From assembly GCA_938010435.1 (NCBI GenBank), contig CALLUS010000005.1, forward strand, positions 124,001 to 188,000: 64,000 nucleotides of DNA. The letters are read 5' to 3'. Shown piece by piece: positions 18,901-29,447 of this stretch. Every line of letters begins with the position of its first letter. Positions within the stretch are counted from its first letter, which is position 1. Source of the stretch: an uncultured Rhizobiaceae group bacterium. Lineage in GTDB: Bacteria; Pseudomonadota; Alphaproteobacteria; Rhizobiales; Rhizobiaceae. Under the pieces are notes generated by a model. The model made no database searches. It saw only the letters and a program-made list of their open reading frames with translations, and was not told the origin of the DNA. A program made the position numbers and the translations under genes.

Positions 18901-19457
18901 AAGAGCAATCAGGCCATGTGCGCGAAGTGGGTTATGAACTCTACCAACAAATGTTGGAAGAGGCTGTTGCTGAACTAAAAGACGGTGGTGCTGCTGAAAT
19001 TAATGATCGCTGGTCGCCGCAAATCACCGTTGGTGCAACTGTGATGATCCCCGAAAGCTACGTGCCAGATCTCACACTTCGTATGAACTTGTATCGCAGG
19101 CTCGCCGATCTCGATACAGCACAAGACATCGATGCTTTTGGCGCTGAAATGATCGATCGTTTCGGGCCGTTGCCTGAGGAGGTTGAACATCTTTTGAAGA
19201 TTGTATTTGTGAAAGCACTTTGCCGCAAAGCAAACATTTCAAAATTGGATGCAGGACCAAAGGGCGTTGTGATACAGTTCAGAAACCAACAATTCGCAGA
19301 GCCCGCCAAACTCATTTCATGGATCGCAGAGCAGGGCAGTCTCGCCAAAATTAGACCTGACCAATCCATCGTACTACAACGGGATTATGCGACCTCCGAC
19401 AAACGATTGCGTGGCGCAGCGGTGATCACAACCCAGCTTGCAAAAATGGTGGACTAA
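15948..19457 (+). CDS. mfd: transcription-repair coupling factor
   Basis: Mfd removes RNA polymerase stalled at lesions and recruits UvrA. The 1169-residue protein has the UvrB-homology region at the N-terminus ([31 protein letters not shown]), an RNA-polymerase interaction (CarD-like) domain around residues 490-560 ([17 protein letters not shown]), then translocase motifs [58 protein letters not shown] and [10 protein letters not shown]. The C-terminal TRCF domain ([17 protein letters not shown]) is present. Full length, in line with other alphaproteobacteria. Confidence 0.97.
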   Translation: MTTPQISQFLSWLPDPTPIRLGGVPDGYEARILAESLARIAEKGEGRDIVFVARDHQKAADLEAAFAFFAPWADTLNIPAWDCLPYDRVSPSNDVLAKRISALSELARNETTDRPRLITLTPNALLQMVPPREFMTQQVKRIAPGQRIDLEELVNWLAGNGFERTPTVRDAGEFAVRGGILDLFAPGEKKPVRLDFFGDTLESLRSFESDTQRTTSQLKSVLLSPMSEVTLDTKTIALFRSQYLKTFGAATRDDALYSSVSEGRRYAGLEHWLPLFFEKLETVFDYIGKRHVFMDSLMQEALEQRSAQIQDHYEARERGLDAERDGGSPYKPVAPDQMYLNVQAVNALMSLSPVVHISPFEAPDFSQGERVLNLDARQGRNFAAERNGGQVNIFQALSDHIANLRGQGKKVVFASWTGGARDRLTQVLEEYGLSNSKKIENWNEIEALKQGTTGLAVLGIESGFEDDEFAIIGEQDVMGDRLVKRRKGSRKGADFLSEVSSLSAGDIVVHVEHGISRFYGLVTIEAAGAPHDCLELHYHNDDKLFLPVENIELLSRYGNSDTEVMLDRLGGANWQARKAKLKKQILEMAGQLIAIAAARQLQTAEPVSLPDGVYDEFAARFPYEETEDQLNAIEAVFDDLASGKPMDRLVCGDVGFGKTEVALRAAYLTAMAGKQVAIVVPTTLLARQHFKTFTERFHGLPINIAHASRLVGGKALNEAKHGIKDGSVDIVVGTHTLLGNSVEFKRLGLLVIDEEQRFGVKHKERLKELKSDVHVLTLSATPIPRTLQMALTGVRELSLITTAPVDRLAVRTFVLPFDGLVVREALLRERYRGGQSFYVVPRLSDLRGRQEFLAEQVPELKVAVAHGQMSPGELEDVMNAFYEGQYDVLLSTTIVESGLDIPTANTMIVHRADMFGLAQLYQMRGRVGRSKTRAYALMTVSPTKILTPTAERRLKVLQSLDTLGAGFQLASHDLDIRGSGNILGEEQSGHVREVGYELYQQMLEEAVAELKDGGAAEINDRWSPQITVGATVMIPESYVPDLTLRMNLYRRLADLDTAQDIDAFGAEMIDRFGPLPEEVEHLLKIVFVKALCRKANISKLDAGPKGVVIQFRNQQFAEPAKLISWIAEQGSLAKIRPDQSIVLQRDYATSDKRLRGAAVITTQLAKMVD

Positions 19458-19460
19458 GAC

Positions 19461-20372
19461 ATGTCAGATATTCGGTTCTTGAATAATGATTGCGCGAATG
19501 TTTTCAGCAAAGACGCAAAGCTGGAACGGATAGAAACAGGTTTCACGTTCACTGAAGGGCCAATCTGGCATCCCACAAAACATTGGCTCATGTTCTCAGA
19601 TATCGCAGAAAGTACCCAATACAAATGGTCTGAAAGTGATGGATTGGAGGTCTTCAGAAAGCCCACCAACCAAGCCAATGGCAATTGTTTCGACCAACTC
19701 GGGCGCGTCATCACCTGCGAACACGCAAGCTCACAAGTCACCCGTCATGATCATGACGGCAAACTGATTACGGTTCTGGCAAGCCATTATAAAGGTAAAG
19801 AGCTGAACAGTCCAAACGATGTGGTATGCGACAACCAAGGCCGTATTTGGTTCACCGATCCTTCATTCGGCAGGACTCAAGAACCTCTCGGTATATTGCG
19901 GGACCAAGAATTGAATTTCCAAGGTGTCTTTCGCTTGGACCCCGACGGCACTTTGACCGTCGTTGTGGATGATTTTGCCCAGCCCAATGGCTTATGCCTC
20001 TCATTGGATCAAAGTCAGCTCTATATAAATGACAGCCGCGGCAACCCTTGCATCCGCAGGTTCGACATTACCGATGACGGTTCACTAACAAATGACCAAC
20101 TGTTTTGCGATATCGGAACAGAGGGCACTTATGTTCCAGATGGTATGAAGATCACTGACAATGGGTTTATCATTTGCAACGGATGGCATGGTATATTGAT
20201 CATCAACCCAGCTGGCGAAATTGTTGGGACGGTTGATTTCGCCGAGAAATCAACCAATTTTTGTTTCGGTGGACCCAACCGTGATTGGCTTTACATAACA
20301 GCTTCCAGCACTCTTTACCGTATTAAATCCGAAACAACTGGCGCATCGATGATTCCCGGCAGCAGCAGCTAA
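19461..20372 (+). CDS. SMP-30/gluconolactonase/LRE family protein
   Basis: A 303-residue six-bladed beta-propeller of the SMP-30 family, which hydrolyses sugar lactones with a bound divalent metal. Visible motifs are TGFTFTEGPIWHPTKHWLMFSD (metal Glu), NGNCFDQLGRVITCEH, LNSPNDVVCDNQGRIWFTDP (metal Asn), FAQPNGLCLSLDQSQLYIND and VPDGMKITDNGFIICN (metal Asp). No signal peptide. It begins 3 bases after the mfd stop and may be read through from mfd, though no functional link to repair is apparent. Substrate unknown; gluconolactone-like lactones are a family-level guess. Confidence 0.88.
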   Translation: MSDIRFLNNDCANVFSKDAKLERIETGFTFTEGPIWHPTKHWLMFSDIAESTQYKWSESDGLEVFRKPTNQANGNCFDQLGRVITCEHASSQVTRHDHDGKLITVLASHYKGKELNSPNDVVCDNQGRIWFTDPSFGRTQEPLGILRDQELNFQGVFRLDPDGTLTVVVDDFAQPNGLCLSLDQSQLYINDSRGNPCIRRFDITDDGSLTNDQLFCDIGTEGTYVPDGMKITDNGFIICNGWHGILIINPAGEIVGTVDFAEKSTNFCFGGPNRDWLYITASSTLYRIKSETTGASMIPGSSS

Positions 20373-20432
20373 CACTTAATATTTGAGACTTTTTTGGTTC
20401 CAACGGTTCAATTGTTCCACCTGCTGCACTAA

Positions 20433-21755
<1,323 letters not shown>

Positions 21756-21771
21756 ATTTCACAAACAATCG

Positions 21772-21802
21772 AACGGAAGGATGCATATTGTAACCTTCCG
21801 TT
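21772..21802 (+). repeat. inverted repeat between eno and ftsB
   Basis: A perfect 9-base stem AACGGAAGG / CCTTCCGTT encloses a 13-base loop. There is no T run after it, so it may stabilise the eno 3' end or be a protein-binding palindrome near the ftsB promoter. Confidence 0.5.
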
Positions 21803-21828
21803 AACTGCGAATCCGCCATGGTGTATCC

Positions 21829-22143
21829 ATGGCTGTTCGTAAACGTAAAAAACGATCTTTAACCCGCTTCATCGCGCCTTTGGCGACAATGATGATCTTA
21901 GGTTATTTCGGTTTCCACGCCTTCAATGGTCAGTATGGAATTCGCGCGCAGTTGGCCATGGAATTACGCATGGTAGAACTTGAGAAAAAGCTTGCTGCAC
22001 GAACAGCTGTTCGCAATCAACTGGAAGCGCGCGTTGCCTTGTTGAATGACGGCACCATGGAAAAAGACATGGTCGATCAATATGTCCGATCTCAATTGAA
22101 CATGGCCCGCGAAGATGAAGTTGTTCTCCTCATCAACAAATAG
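21829..22143 (+). CDS. ftsB: FtsB/DivIC-type septum formation initiator
   Basis: A 104-residue single-pass membrane protein. A basic N-terminus (VRKRKKRSLTRF) precedes one transmembrane helix (IAPLATMMILGYFGFHAF), then a coiled coil (LRMVELEKKLAARTAVRNQL) and the family tail DMVDQYVRSQLNMAREDEVVLL. FtsB-type proteins form the divisome complex with FtsL and FtsQ at the inner membrane. The position between eno and pdhA is conserved in alphaproteobacteria. The annotation is firm at family level. Confidence 0.9.
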   Translation: MAVRKRKKRSLTRFIAPLATMMILGYFGFHAFNGQYGIRAQLAMELRMVELEKKLAARTAVRNQLEARVALLNDGTMEKDMVDQYVRSQLNMAREDEVVLLINK

Positions 22144-22156
22144 TGTAATTAACTGA

Positions 22157-22275
22157 AAATAAGTTAATCAACTTATTTCTGTTTTAATTCAATTCACTAA
22201 ACGCATAACAGCTATGCATTTTTTGGATTGTGTTATGCGGATCAAACGGTATTCTGCGTGCACGGAACGCGTGCA
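22157..22275 (+). promoter_or_regulatory. hairpin-rich leader before pdhA
   Basis: The ftsB-pdhA gap holds several inverted repeats: AAATAAGTT / AACTTATTT (22157-22178); a long-range pair CGCATAACA / TGTTATGCG (22202-22210 with 22231-22239); a short hairpin GCATA / TATGC (22203-22217) followed by ATTTTTT; and TGCACG / CGTGCA (22259-22275). The short T-tailed hairpin and the long-range pair share bases and exclude each other, as in an attenuator. This is structural reading only. Confidence 0.45.
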
Positions 22276-22327
22276 TTGAATCAAAACTGCACATTGCGTT
22301 CACCCAGTTCGTTTATAAGGTGGCATC

Positions 22328-23356
22328 GTGGCAAAAGCGAAGACAACCAAGAAACCCTCCAACCCCAAAACACCGGACCCTATCGAGTTCACAAAAGAGC
22401 AGGAACTTGCCGCTTACCGCGACATGCTCATGATCCGCCGTTTTGAAGAAAAAGCTGGCCAACTTTACGGCATGGGTTTCATAGGTGGTTTTTGTCACCT
22501 CTATATTGGCCAAGAAGCCGTTGTTACAGGAATGCAAGCAGCGTTGATCGAAGGCGATCAGATGATTACCGCTTATCGTGACCACGGCCACATGTTGGCC
22601 TGTGATATGGACCCCAAAGGCATTATGGCTGAATTGACAGGCCGCCAAGGTGGGTATTCGCGCGGCAAGGGCGGCTCGATGCACATGTTCTCGAAGGAGA
22701 AAAACTTCTACGGTGGGCACGGTATTGTTGGCGCTCAGGTGTCACTTGGAACTGGCTTGGCGTTCAACAATCGATACACAGAAAATGGCAATGTGTGCTG
22801 CACTTATTTTGGCGACGGCGCATCAAACCAAGGGCAGGTGTACGAAAGCTTCAATATGGCCAAGCTTTGGGATTTACCGGTAATCTATATTATAGAGAAT
22901 AACCGCTATGCCATGGGAACATCGGTTCAGCGTTCGTCTGCGTTGACAGATTTCTCACGCCGCGGTTGCTCGTTCAATATTCCGGGTATTGAGGTGGACG
23001 GAATGGATGTGCGTGCGGTTCAAGCTGCCGGTGAATTGGCTGCTGAATGGTGCCGTTCTGGTAAGGGACCAATCATTCTCGACATGCAGACGTATCGCTA
23101 TCGCGGTCACTCAATGTCCGACCCTGCGAAATACCGTTCAAAAGACGAAGTCCAAAAGATGCGTGCCGAAAACGATCCGATCGAACGGGTCAAACAGCGT
23201 GTTGAGCAGAATAAATGGGCGTCTGAAGATGAGTTGAAAGCTATCGACAAAGAGATCCGCGCGATTGTGGCTGATGCTGCCGAATTTGCGCAAAACGATC
23301 CTGAACCAGATTCAAGCGAACTATACACAGACATTCTTCTTCCGGTGGAGGCATAA
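22328..23356 (+). CDS. pdhA: pyruvate dehydrogenase E1 component, alpha subunit
   Basis: E1 alpha binds thiamine diphosphate and, with E1 beta, decarboxylates pyruvate. The 342-residue protein starts at GTG 22328 after TAAGGTGG. It has the motifs GFCHLYIGQEAVVTGM, AYRDHGHMLA, GRQGGYSRGKGGSMHMF, the thiamine diphosphate site GDGASNQGQVYESFNMA followed by IIENNRYAMGTS, and the loop YRYRGHSMSDPAKYR. The N-terminus has a Lys/Pro-rich extension of about 20 residues. First gene of the pdhA-pdhB-unknown-pdhC operon, with 3 bases to pdhB. Confidence 0.97.
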   Translation: MAKAKTTKKPSNPKTPDPIEFTKEQELAAYRDMLMIRRFEEKAGQLYGMGFIGGFCHLYIGQEAVVTGMQAALIEGDQMITAYRDHGHMLACDMDPKGIMAELTGRQGGYSRGKGGSMHMFSKEKNFYGGHGIVGAQVSLGTGLAFNNRYTENGNVCCTYFGDGASNQGQVYESFNMAKLWDLPVIYIIENNRYAMGTSVQRSSALTDFSRRGCSFNIPGIEVDGMDVRAVQAAGELAAEWCRSGKGPIILDMQTYRYRGHSMSDPAKYRSKDEVQKMRAENDPIERVKQRVEQNKWASEDELKAIDKEIRAIVADAAEFAQNDPEPDSSELYTDILLPVEA

Positions 23357-23359
23357 ATC

Positions 23360-24733
23360 ATGGCTATAGAAATTTTGATGCCTGCGCTGTCTCCAACTAT
23401 GGAGGAGGGCACTCTCGCCAAATGGCTAGTTAAAGAAGGTGATGATGTTGCCGCTGGCGATGTAATCGCCGAAATTGAAACCGACAAAGCAACGATGGAA
23501 GTTGAAGCGGTTGATGAAGGCAAAGTCGGCAAACTGGCTGTAGCCGAAGGCACCAAAGGTGTTAAGGTCAATGCTGTAATCGCGGTTTTGGTTGAAGATG
23601 GCGAAAGCACAGACGACGTTTCCGCACCACAATCTGTTGCTGTTGCAGAACCAGAAGAACCTAAGCCTGAACCAATCGCAGTAGCCGCATCTGCTCCAAT
23701 TCCAGCAACAATCGCTATATCTAATGATCCTGACATTCCATCAGGTACCGAAATGGTGTCAACGACTGTTCGCGAAGCCTTGCGTGATGCAATGGCCGAA
23801 GAAATGCGTTCAGACGACCGCGTGTTCGTCATGGGTGAAGAAGTCGCGGAATATCAGGGCGCTTATAAAATCACTCAAGGTCTATTGGACGAGTTCGGCG
23901 CAAAACGCGTAATCGACACACCAATCACCGAGCATGGTTTTGCCGGTATTGGTGTTGGCGCAGCAATGGCTGGTCTTCGTCCAATCATCGAATTCATGAC
24001 ATTCAACTTTGCCATGCAGGCGATTGACCAGATTGTGAATTCTGCAGCGAAAACTCTCTACATGTCAGGCGGACAGATGGGCGCTCCAATGGTGTTCCGC
24101 GGGCCAAACGGCGCAGCCGCACGCGTGGGCGCTCAACACAGTCAGTGCTATGCCGCTTGGTATGGTCATATTCCAGGATTGAAAGTTGTAGCACCTTATG
24201 GGGCGGCGGACGCAAAGGGATTGCTGAAAGCTGCAATCCGTGATCCCAACCCTGTCGTTTTCCTCGAAAACGAAATTATGTACGGCCAATCATTTGACGT
24301 GCCTAAAATGGACAATTTCATTCTACCTATTGGCAAAGCACGCATTCACAAAGAAGGAAGTGATATCACTTTGGTAACGTTCGGCATTGGCATGAAATAT
24401 GCAATTGAAGCCAGCCAAGCGCTTTCCGAAATGGGTATAGATGCTGAGATTATTGACCTACGGACAATCCGTCCGATGGATATGGAAACTGTTGTTGCCT
24501 CTGTGAAGAAAACCAACCGCTGCGTCACCATTGAAGAAGGGTTCCCGCAGTCTGGCATCGGCGCAGAGATCGGCATACAGATCATGCAAGAGGCATTCGA
24601 TTATCTCGATGCCCCCGTTATTCGTGTGACCGGTAAAGATGTGCCTATGCCTTATGCAGCCAACCTTGAAAAACTGGCATTGCCAAATGTAGAAGATGTT
24701 GTGCAAGCAGTTCGTGCGGTAACGTATAAATGA
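23360..24733 (+). CDS. pdhB: pyruvate dehydrogenase E1 component, beta subunit, with lipoyl domain
   Basis: E1 beta of pyruvate dehydrogenase, 457 residues, with an extra N-terminal lipoyl domain as usual in alphaproteobacteria: [21 protein letters not shown] and the lipoylated lysine in [17 protein letters not shown] near residue 43. A flexible Ala/Pro/Glu linker (residues about 85-120) leads to the transketolase-type core with [49 protein letters not shown] and [17 protein letters not shown]. The stop overlaps the start of the small downstream gene (ATGA), indicating translational coupling. Confidence 0.97.
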   Translation: MAIEILMPALSPTMEEGTLAKWLVKEGDDVAAGDVIAEIETDKATMEVEAVDEGKVGKLAVAEGTKGVKVNAVIAVLVEDGESTDDVSAPQSVAVAEPEEPKPEPIAVAASAPIPATIAISNDPDIPSGTEMVSTTVREALRDAMAEEMRSDDRVFVMGEEVAEYQGAYKITQGLLDEFGAKRVIDTPITEHGFAGIGVGAAMAGLRPIIEFMTFNFAMQAIDQIVNSAAKTLYMSGGQMGAPMVFRGPNGAAARVGAQHSQCYAAWYGHIPGLKVVAPYGAADAKGLLKAAIRDPNPVVFLENEIMYGQSFDVPKMDNFILPIGKARIHKEGSDITLVTFGIGMKYAIEASQALSEMGIDAEIIDLRTIRPMDMETVVASVKKTNRCVTIEEGFPQSGIGAEIGIQIMQEAFDYLDAPVIRVTGKDVPMPYAANLEKLALPNVEDVVQAVRAVTYK

Positions 24734-25074
24734 GCGCAATGTCCAAATTGGATGTGAACAGCGCCACATGGGACAAGTTCCGTGGCGCTGTCGTCATGGC
24801 TTGCGGTGTGAACCAATTGGCCATTTCGATTGAGGCTTTGGAAGACTGGACCAATCGCAAACTGTCGCCCGAAGAGGCCATTGAGGCTGCTAGGGATGAC
24901 GGAGCCATGTTTCGTGCTGTAGCCAACGCCACGCCAGCCCATGACAACGTAATTACAGTCACAACCGGCATTTTAAACAGCCGTTCATGGTCTGCCGAAG
25001 TGTATGATGATGGCCCGGAAGACAGCGGTCCAATTTATTTAGAAACGCCGACCGAGCGTGGAGACTATCTATGA
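24730..25074 (+). CDS. small protein coupled into the pdh operon (DUF1488-like, tentative)
   Basis: A 114-residue soluble protein of unknown function. It overlaps pdhB by 4 bases at its start and pdhC by 4 bases at its end, both as ATGA, so it is translated in step with the E1 beta and E2 subunits. The sequence has no lipoyl or cofactor motif. A central pattern, [11 protein letters not shown] then [19 protein letters not shown] and ITVTTGIL, resembles the DUF1488 layout (strand, SxEALED helix, a helix with a spaced Arg/Ala pattern, a strand with T-x-x-x), but I am not certain. The C-terminus is acidic. Good candidate for a complex-associated accessory protein; that role is inference from position. 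Confidence 0.85.
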   Translation: MSAMSKLDVNSATWDKFRGAVVMACGVNQLAISIEALEDWTNRKLSPEEAIEAARDDGAMFRAVANATPAHDNVITVTTGILNSRSWSAEVYDDGPEDSGPIYLETPTERGDYL

Positions 25075-26393
25075 GTATCGACATCACAATGCCCGCGCTT
25101 TCGCCGACGATGGAAGAGGGAAATCTGGCCAAATGGTTAGTCAAAGAAGGTGACACCGTTTCCGCTGGTGACGTTATTGCCGAAATCGAAACCGATAAAG
25201 CGACGATGGAAGTTGAAGCGGTTGATGAAGGCGTGGTTGCTAAACTTCTTGTGGCTGAAGGTACTGAGGGCGTAAAAGTAAACGCTGTTATCGCCGTGCT
25301 TGCCGAAGAAGGCGAAGATACATCAACCGTTGAAGCCGGAACAAAACCTGTTGCTGATCAAGCGTCTGCACCAAAGGAAGACGCCCCCGCATCTCCGGCT
25401 ATGTCCGCAGCACAAGCGCCAGCGACGCCTAGTGCTCCTAAATCAGCTCCATCCGGCGATCGCGTTTTTGCCACGCCACTGGCGCGCAGAATTGCTGAAC
25501 AAAACGGCGTCGATCTATCAACAGTTACAGGCAGCGGCCCACACGGTCGAATTGTGAAAGCTGATGTGGAAGGCAAATCTGGAAGTCCAGTTCAAATCGC
25601 ATCTGCCAGCGCATCAAGTCAAAACGCGGCAACCGCTGCACCAGTTGGCATGTCTGATGAAGCGGTTCTGTCTTTGTTTGAAGAAGGCAATTTCGAGAAA
25701 AAGCCGCATGACGGAATGCGCAAGGTGATTGCAGAACGCTTGACCGAAAGCGCTCAAACAGTTCCCGTATATTTCGTAACTATGAATTGCGAATTGGATG
25801 CACTATTGGCACTGCGCGCGCAAATGAACAGCGCTGCGCCGAAAGATGCAGACGACAAACCAGCATATAAGATTTCCGTCAACGACTTCATCGTAAAAGC
25901 TATGGCATTGGCGCTGCAGCAGGTGCCTATGGCTAATGTGTCTTGGACATCAACTGATCGTATCTATCACTCAAAGTCGGATGTGGGTGTAGCTGTTGCT
26001 GTGGAAGACGGACTGTTCACACCAATTGTGCGCGATGCACAATCCAAAACTCTGTCCACCATTTCAGCTGAAGTGAAGGACATGGCGGGCAGGGCGCGCA
26101 ATCGCAAACTCGCACCGCAAGAGTATCAAGGTGGCTGCACTGCCGTTTCCAACCTCGGCATGTTTGGCGTGAAAGAGTTTACCTCTATCATCAACCCTCC
26201 ACACGCCTCCATCGTGTCTATTGGTGCCGGAACAAAACAGCCGGTGGTCAACAAAGACGGTGCACTAGCAGTTGCAACCGTTATGGCGGCAACTTTTGCA
26301 TTCGATCACAGGTGCATTGATGGCGCTTTGGGCGCGGAACTTGCTGCCGCATTCAAACAATTGATTGAAAATCCTATGAGTATGCTGGTTTAA
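25071..26393 (+). CDS. pdhC: pyruvate dehydrogenase E2, dihydrolipoamide acetyltransferase
   Basis: E2 core of pyruvate dehydrogenase, 440 residues. Domains in order: one lipoyl domain ([38 protein letters not shown] with the lipoyl lysine near residue 43), an Ala/Pro-rich linker, a peripheral-subunit binding domain ([32 protein letters not shown]), a second linker, and the catalytic acyltransferase domain with [15 protein letters not shown] carrying the HxxxDG active site. It moves the acetyl group to CoA. The lipoyl domain is nearly identical to that of pdhB, suggesting domain duplication. Confidence 0.97.
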   Translation: MSIDITMPALSPTMEEGNLAKWLVKEGDTVSAGDVIAEIETDKATMEVEAVDEGVVAKLLVAEGTEGVKVNAVIAVLAEEGEDTSTVEAGTKPVADQASAPKEDAPASPAMSAAQAPATPSAPKSAPSGDRVFATPLARRIAEQNGVDLSTVTGSGPHGRIVKADVEGKSGSPVQIASASASSQNAATAAPVGMSDEAVLSLFEEGNFEKKPHDGMRKVIAERLTESAQTVPVYFVTMNCELDALLALRAQMNSAAPKDADDKPAYKISVNDFIVKAMALALQQVPMANVSWTSTDRIYHSKSDVGVAVAVEDGLFTPIVRDAQSKTLSTISAEVKDMAGRARNRKLAPQEYQGGCTAVSNLGMFGVKEFTSIINPPHASIVSIGAGTKQPVVNKDGALAVATVMAATFAFDHRCIDGALGAELAAAFKQLIENPMSMLV

Positions 26394-26662
26394 TTTTTTG
26401 GGAAGTTGCGCTTCAAACCGCCATCTTGTTTGACAGCTTCGTTCAGTCTTTTGTTTTCACTGGCTAGAAAATTAACGGTTAAAACAAACGGAATGCAAAC
26501 CACAGTCAATAAAACTAAGGCTGCAATGATTTGAGTTTTTTTTGGTTTCAGATGAAAAGAGAGACTTCTGAACACAACTGCAAAAATGACAAGAAAAATA
26601 AGAACAACATTGATTGCTGAATACCCAAGACTGCTGAAAGATTGGAAAAACTGCATGTTCAA
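26390..26662 (-). CDS. small two-helix membrane protein, unknown
   Basis: A 90-residue protein on the opposite strand, whose stop overlaps the pdhC stop. It has two hydrophobic segments ([16 protein letters not shown] and [17 protein letters not shown]) separated by a basic loop [13 protein letters not shown], and a polar C-terminal helix. The frame begins TTG at 26662; an ATG at 26656 is an equally good start and no strong ribosome site separates them. I do not recognise the family. The hydrophobic pattern and the lack of a competing frame favour a real gene, but it is not well supported. Confidence 0.5.
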   Translation of the reverse strand: MNMQFFQSFSSLGYSAINVVLIFLVIFAVVFRSLSFHLKPKKTQIIAALVLLTVVCIPFVLTVNFLASENKRLNEAVKQDGGLKRNFPKN

Positions 26663-26756
26663 TGATCAAGTTCGAGTGACGTCAAAATGGTCTATGCAAG
26701 CTTCGGGCGATCTTCGCAAGAGGCATGTGGCCACAGGTAAGAGGTGATAAAACTGC

Positions 26757-27350
26757 GTGAACAATATCGTCATCAGAGATGCACTCAAAGCTGAAACAGC
26801 TGACCTTGCGATTTTGGACAATTTGGCCAGTCACGGGTTTTCCCAATGGTTTTGGCAAGGTGCGGTTCTGGCTGGAAAAGCCGACGACGCCTTCGCTTGG
26901 GGACGAAGCCGGTTTGCAAATGATGATTCTATCTATGGTTGGAAAAATGCGCGTCTTGCAATTTTAGATGATTTACCTGCAGGTGCTTGCACCAGTTACG
27001 TCATGCCCGAAAACGACGGCGAAGACGCCTTAAGCGAGCCGGAAGAGTTCAAACCTGTCGTCGAACTGTTCGCACTCGCAACAGGTCATTGGTTTGTCGA
27101 TAGTTTGGCGGTTTACCCAGAATATCAGGGCCGCAAAATTGGAAGCGCATTGCTTGATGATAGTTTGCAACGCGCAAAATCGGCAATGTCCGGAAAATAT
27201 GCGAGTTTGGTCGCAGAAGACAGCAACACCAATGCAATTAATCTCTATAAATCACGCGGGTTTGTTGAACAAACCCGCCGCAATTACATCCCGTTTAACG
27301 AGCGATCTCAATCACAGAACTGGCTGCTTATGACAGCCTCAATTCACTAG
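26757..27350 (+). CDS. GNAT-family N-acetyltransferase
   Basis: A 197-residue acetyltransferase starting at GTG. The acetyl-CoA binding motif is in the C-terminal half: VDSLAVYPEYQGRKIGSALLDDSLQRAK (motif A, Q/RxxGxG/A) followed by LVAEDSNTNAINLYKSRGFVE (motif B). The N-terminal half (ILDNLASHGFSQWFWQ) gives no substrate clue. It lies between pdhC and lpdA in the same direction, 11 bases before lpdA, so it is probably co-transcribed with lpdA. The acceptor is unknown; protein or small-molecule acetylation are both possible. Confidence 0.88.
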   Translation: MNNIVIRDALKAETADLAILDNLASHGFSQWFWQGAVLAGKADDAFAWGRSRFANDDSIYGWKNARLAILDDLPAGACTSYVMPENDGEDALSEPEEFKPVVELFALATGHWFVDSLAVYPEYQGRKIGSALLDDSLQRAKSAMSGKYASLVAEDSNTNAINLYKSRGFVEQTRRNYIPFNERSQSQNWLLMTASIH

Positions 27351-27361
27351 GGCTTACCAAT

Positions 27362-28801
27362 ATGGCAAATTCTTACGACATTCTCATTATTGGCGGTGGG
27401 CCGGGTGGTTACGTCGCTGCAATCAGGGCAGCACAATTGGGTATGAAAGCCGCGGTGGTTGAACGCGAACACCTTGGCGGCATTTGCCTCAACTGGGGTT
27501 GCATTCCAACCAAAGCACTTCTGCGCTCAGCTGAAATTTATGGGCACATGGAGCACGCTGAAAGCTTTGGTTTATCCGTCGAGAAACTTTCTTTTGATAT
27601 TGAGAAAGTTGTCAAACGCTCTCGCGGTGTTTCCGGCCAACTCAACGGCGGTGTTGGTTTTTTGCTCAAGAAGAATAAAGTCGATGTAATTTGGGGGGAA
27701 GCCGAAATAACGAAAAACGGTGAAGTCACAGTTCGCAAACCGAAGAAGCCTGCTGTTCAACCTGCTCATCCTGTACCCAAAGGCGTCTTGAGCGAAGGTG
27801 TCTACACCGCCAAACATATCGTTATTGCCACTGGCGCTCGCCCGCGTGCGATCCCGGGCATGGAGCCTGATGGGAAACTCATCTGGTCTTATTTTGAAGC
27901 CATGGTGCCAAAAGACATGCCTAAATCTTTGATCGTGATGGGTTCTGGTGCGATTGGCATTGAATTCGCATCCTTTTATCGCACCATGGGTGCAGAGGTC
28001 ACCGTTGTGGAATTGATGTCAAATGTGATGCCTGTAGAAGACAAAGAAATTTCTCTTCACGCTCAAAAGCGTTTTGAAAAGCAAGGCATGAAAATCATGC
28101 TGGAGGCGAAAGTTGCCAAGGTTGAAAAAGGTAAAGATAGTGTCACCGCCCATGTGGAAACAAAAGATGGCAAAATTGAAAAAGTTACGGCTGACCGAAT
28201 GATTTCTGCTGTAGGTGTTGTTGGCAACAGTGAAGGCCTCGGGCTAGAAAAACTGGGTATTGCGCAGGATCGCGGCATTATCACTGTCGATGACTACGGC
28301 AAAACCAATGTGAAAGGCATTTATGCCATCGGTGATATTGCAGGCGCACCAATGCTTGCCCACAAAGCCGAACATGAAGGTGTCATTTGCGTGGAAGCCA
28401 TTGCAGGCAAAAAACCTCATGTGATGGACAAAGCAAAAATCCCGGGATGCACATATTGCAATCCACAAGTTGCGAGTGTCGGTATGACCGAACAAGCAGC
28501 AAAAGACGCTGGCAAAAAGATCAAAGTCGGACGATTCCCGTTCCAAGGAAACGGCAAAGCCATTGCACTTGGGGAACCTGAAGGTCTGGTCAAAACCATT
28601 TTCGACGAAAAAACAGGCCAACTCTTAGGCGCGCACATGGTGGGCGCAGAGGTGACGGAACTCATTCAAGGGTTTGTGGTGGCTATGAATTTGGAAACCA
28701 CAGAACAAGACCTTATCGATGCAGTTTTCCCGCATCCAACGCTATCTGAGATGATGCATGAGAGTGTGCTTGATTCACAAGAGCGTGTGATTCACACTTA
28801 A
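27362..28801 (+). CDS. lpdA: dihydrolipoyl dehydrogenase (E3)
   Basis: E3 reoxidises the dihydrolipoyl groups of the pyruvate dehydrogenase complex with FAD and NAD. The 479-residue protein has the FAD motif IGGGPGGYVAAIRAAQLG, the redox disulfide GGICLNWGCIPTKALL, the NAD-binding GSGAIGIEFASFY, the second FAD motif GIYAIGDIAGAPMLAHKAEHEG and the C-terminal interface with the His-Glu pair HPTLSEMMHES. It ends the pdh cluster; the lipA gene that often follows lpdA in related genomes is absent here, and a DUF1330 gene follows instead. Confidence 0.96.
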   Translation: MANSYDILIIGGGPGGYVAAIRAAQLGMKAAVVEREHLGGICLNWGCIPTKALLRSAEIYGHMEHAESFGLSVEKLSFDIEKVVKRSRGVSGQLNGGVGFLLKKNKVDVIWGEAEITKNGEVTVRKPKKPAVQPAHPVPKGVLSEGVYTAKHIVIATGARPRAIPGMEPDGKLIWSYFEAMVPKDMPKSLIVMGSGAIGIEFASFYRTMGAEVTVVELMSNVMPVEDKEISLHAQKRFEKQGMKIMLEAKVAKVEKGKDSVTAHVETKDGKIEKVTADRMISAVGVVGNSEGLGLEKLGIAQDRGIITVDDYGKTNVKGIYAIGDIAGAPMLAHKAEHEGVICVEAIAGKKPHVMDKAKIPGCTYCNPQVASVGMTEQAAKDAGKKIKVGRFPFQGNGKAIALGEPEGLVKTIFDEKTGQLLGAHMVGAEVTELIQGFVVAMNLETTEQDLIDAVFPHPTLSEMMHESVLDSQERVIHT

Positions 28802-28829
28802 CAACCACAATAGAGCAGCAAGAGCAGAC

Positions 28830-29249
28830 ATGAGCGACAATCACATCGACCCAACCAAAGAAGCTTTTGCTGCGTTGAAAAACCTGCCGCTGGACCATCC
28901 CGTTGATATGTTGAATTTGGTAAAGCTTCGAGATCATGCAAATTACGCTGATGGGCGGACCGCTACTGGCGCAGAAGCCTATGCTGCTTACGGGAAAGAA
29001 AGTAGGCCGATCTTTACCAAAGTCGGTGGAAAGATCATCTGGTCCGGTGAACCCCAACACATCGTTATCGGGCCACAAACTGAGACTTGGGACGTAGCTT
29101 TTGTGGCACGTTATCCAACGGGGCAAGCTTTCTTGAATATGGTCTACGATCCGGAATATCAGGCCATAGTCTTCCACCGCCAAGCAGCGCTTAAGACATC
29201 ACGCCTCATACGCACTAAAACCCGTGAAAGCGGGCAGGGTTTCGGCTAA
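28830..29249 (+). CDS. DUF1330-family protein
   Basis: A 139-residue soluble protein with the DUF1330 (NIPSNAP-like dimeric alpha/beta barrel) pattern: VDMLNLVKLRD, EAYAAYGKESRPIFTKVGGKIIWSGEP, WDVAFVARYPTGQAFLNMVYDPEYQAIVFHRQAAL. Family members bind or modify small hydrophobic molecules, but no function is established. It lies 28 bases after lpdA and is probably in the same transcript. No signal peptide, so it is cytoplasmic. Confidence 0.82.
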   Translation: MSDNHIDPTKEAFAALKNLPLDHPVDMLNLVKLRDHANYADGRTATGAEAYAAYGKESRPIFTKVGGKIIWSGEPQHIVIGPQTETWDVAFVARYPTGQAFLNMVYDPEYQAIVFHRQAALKTSRLIRTKTRESGQGFG

Positions 29250-29447
29250 CGCTCTCTTATTTGTTGCTTGCAATAATCTGGTTACCGTTGCGAGTGGGCT
29301 CGATTTGTCTAAAAGCCGTTTCAACTTCGAGATTCAACATTTGATTGCTAGTGCTTGCACTCGTTTGTCTTGGGTCGGAAGAATGATGGATCTGGTCCTG
29401 TGTTTGGCTGATCAACAGAAACGGTGATTTTTTCTCGAAAACTTCAA

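Noticed and set aside
23107-23832. Long minus-strand frame (241 residues) over pdhA and pdhB
   Set aside because: Ser/Thr/Ala-rich translation typical of antisense to a lipoyl-linker region; the plus-strand genes are certain.
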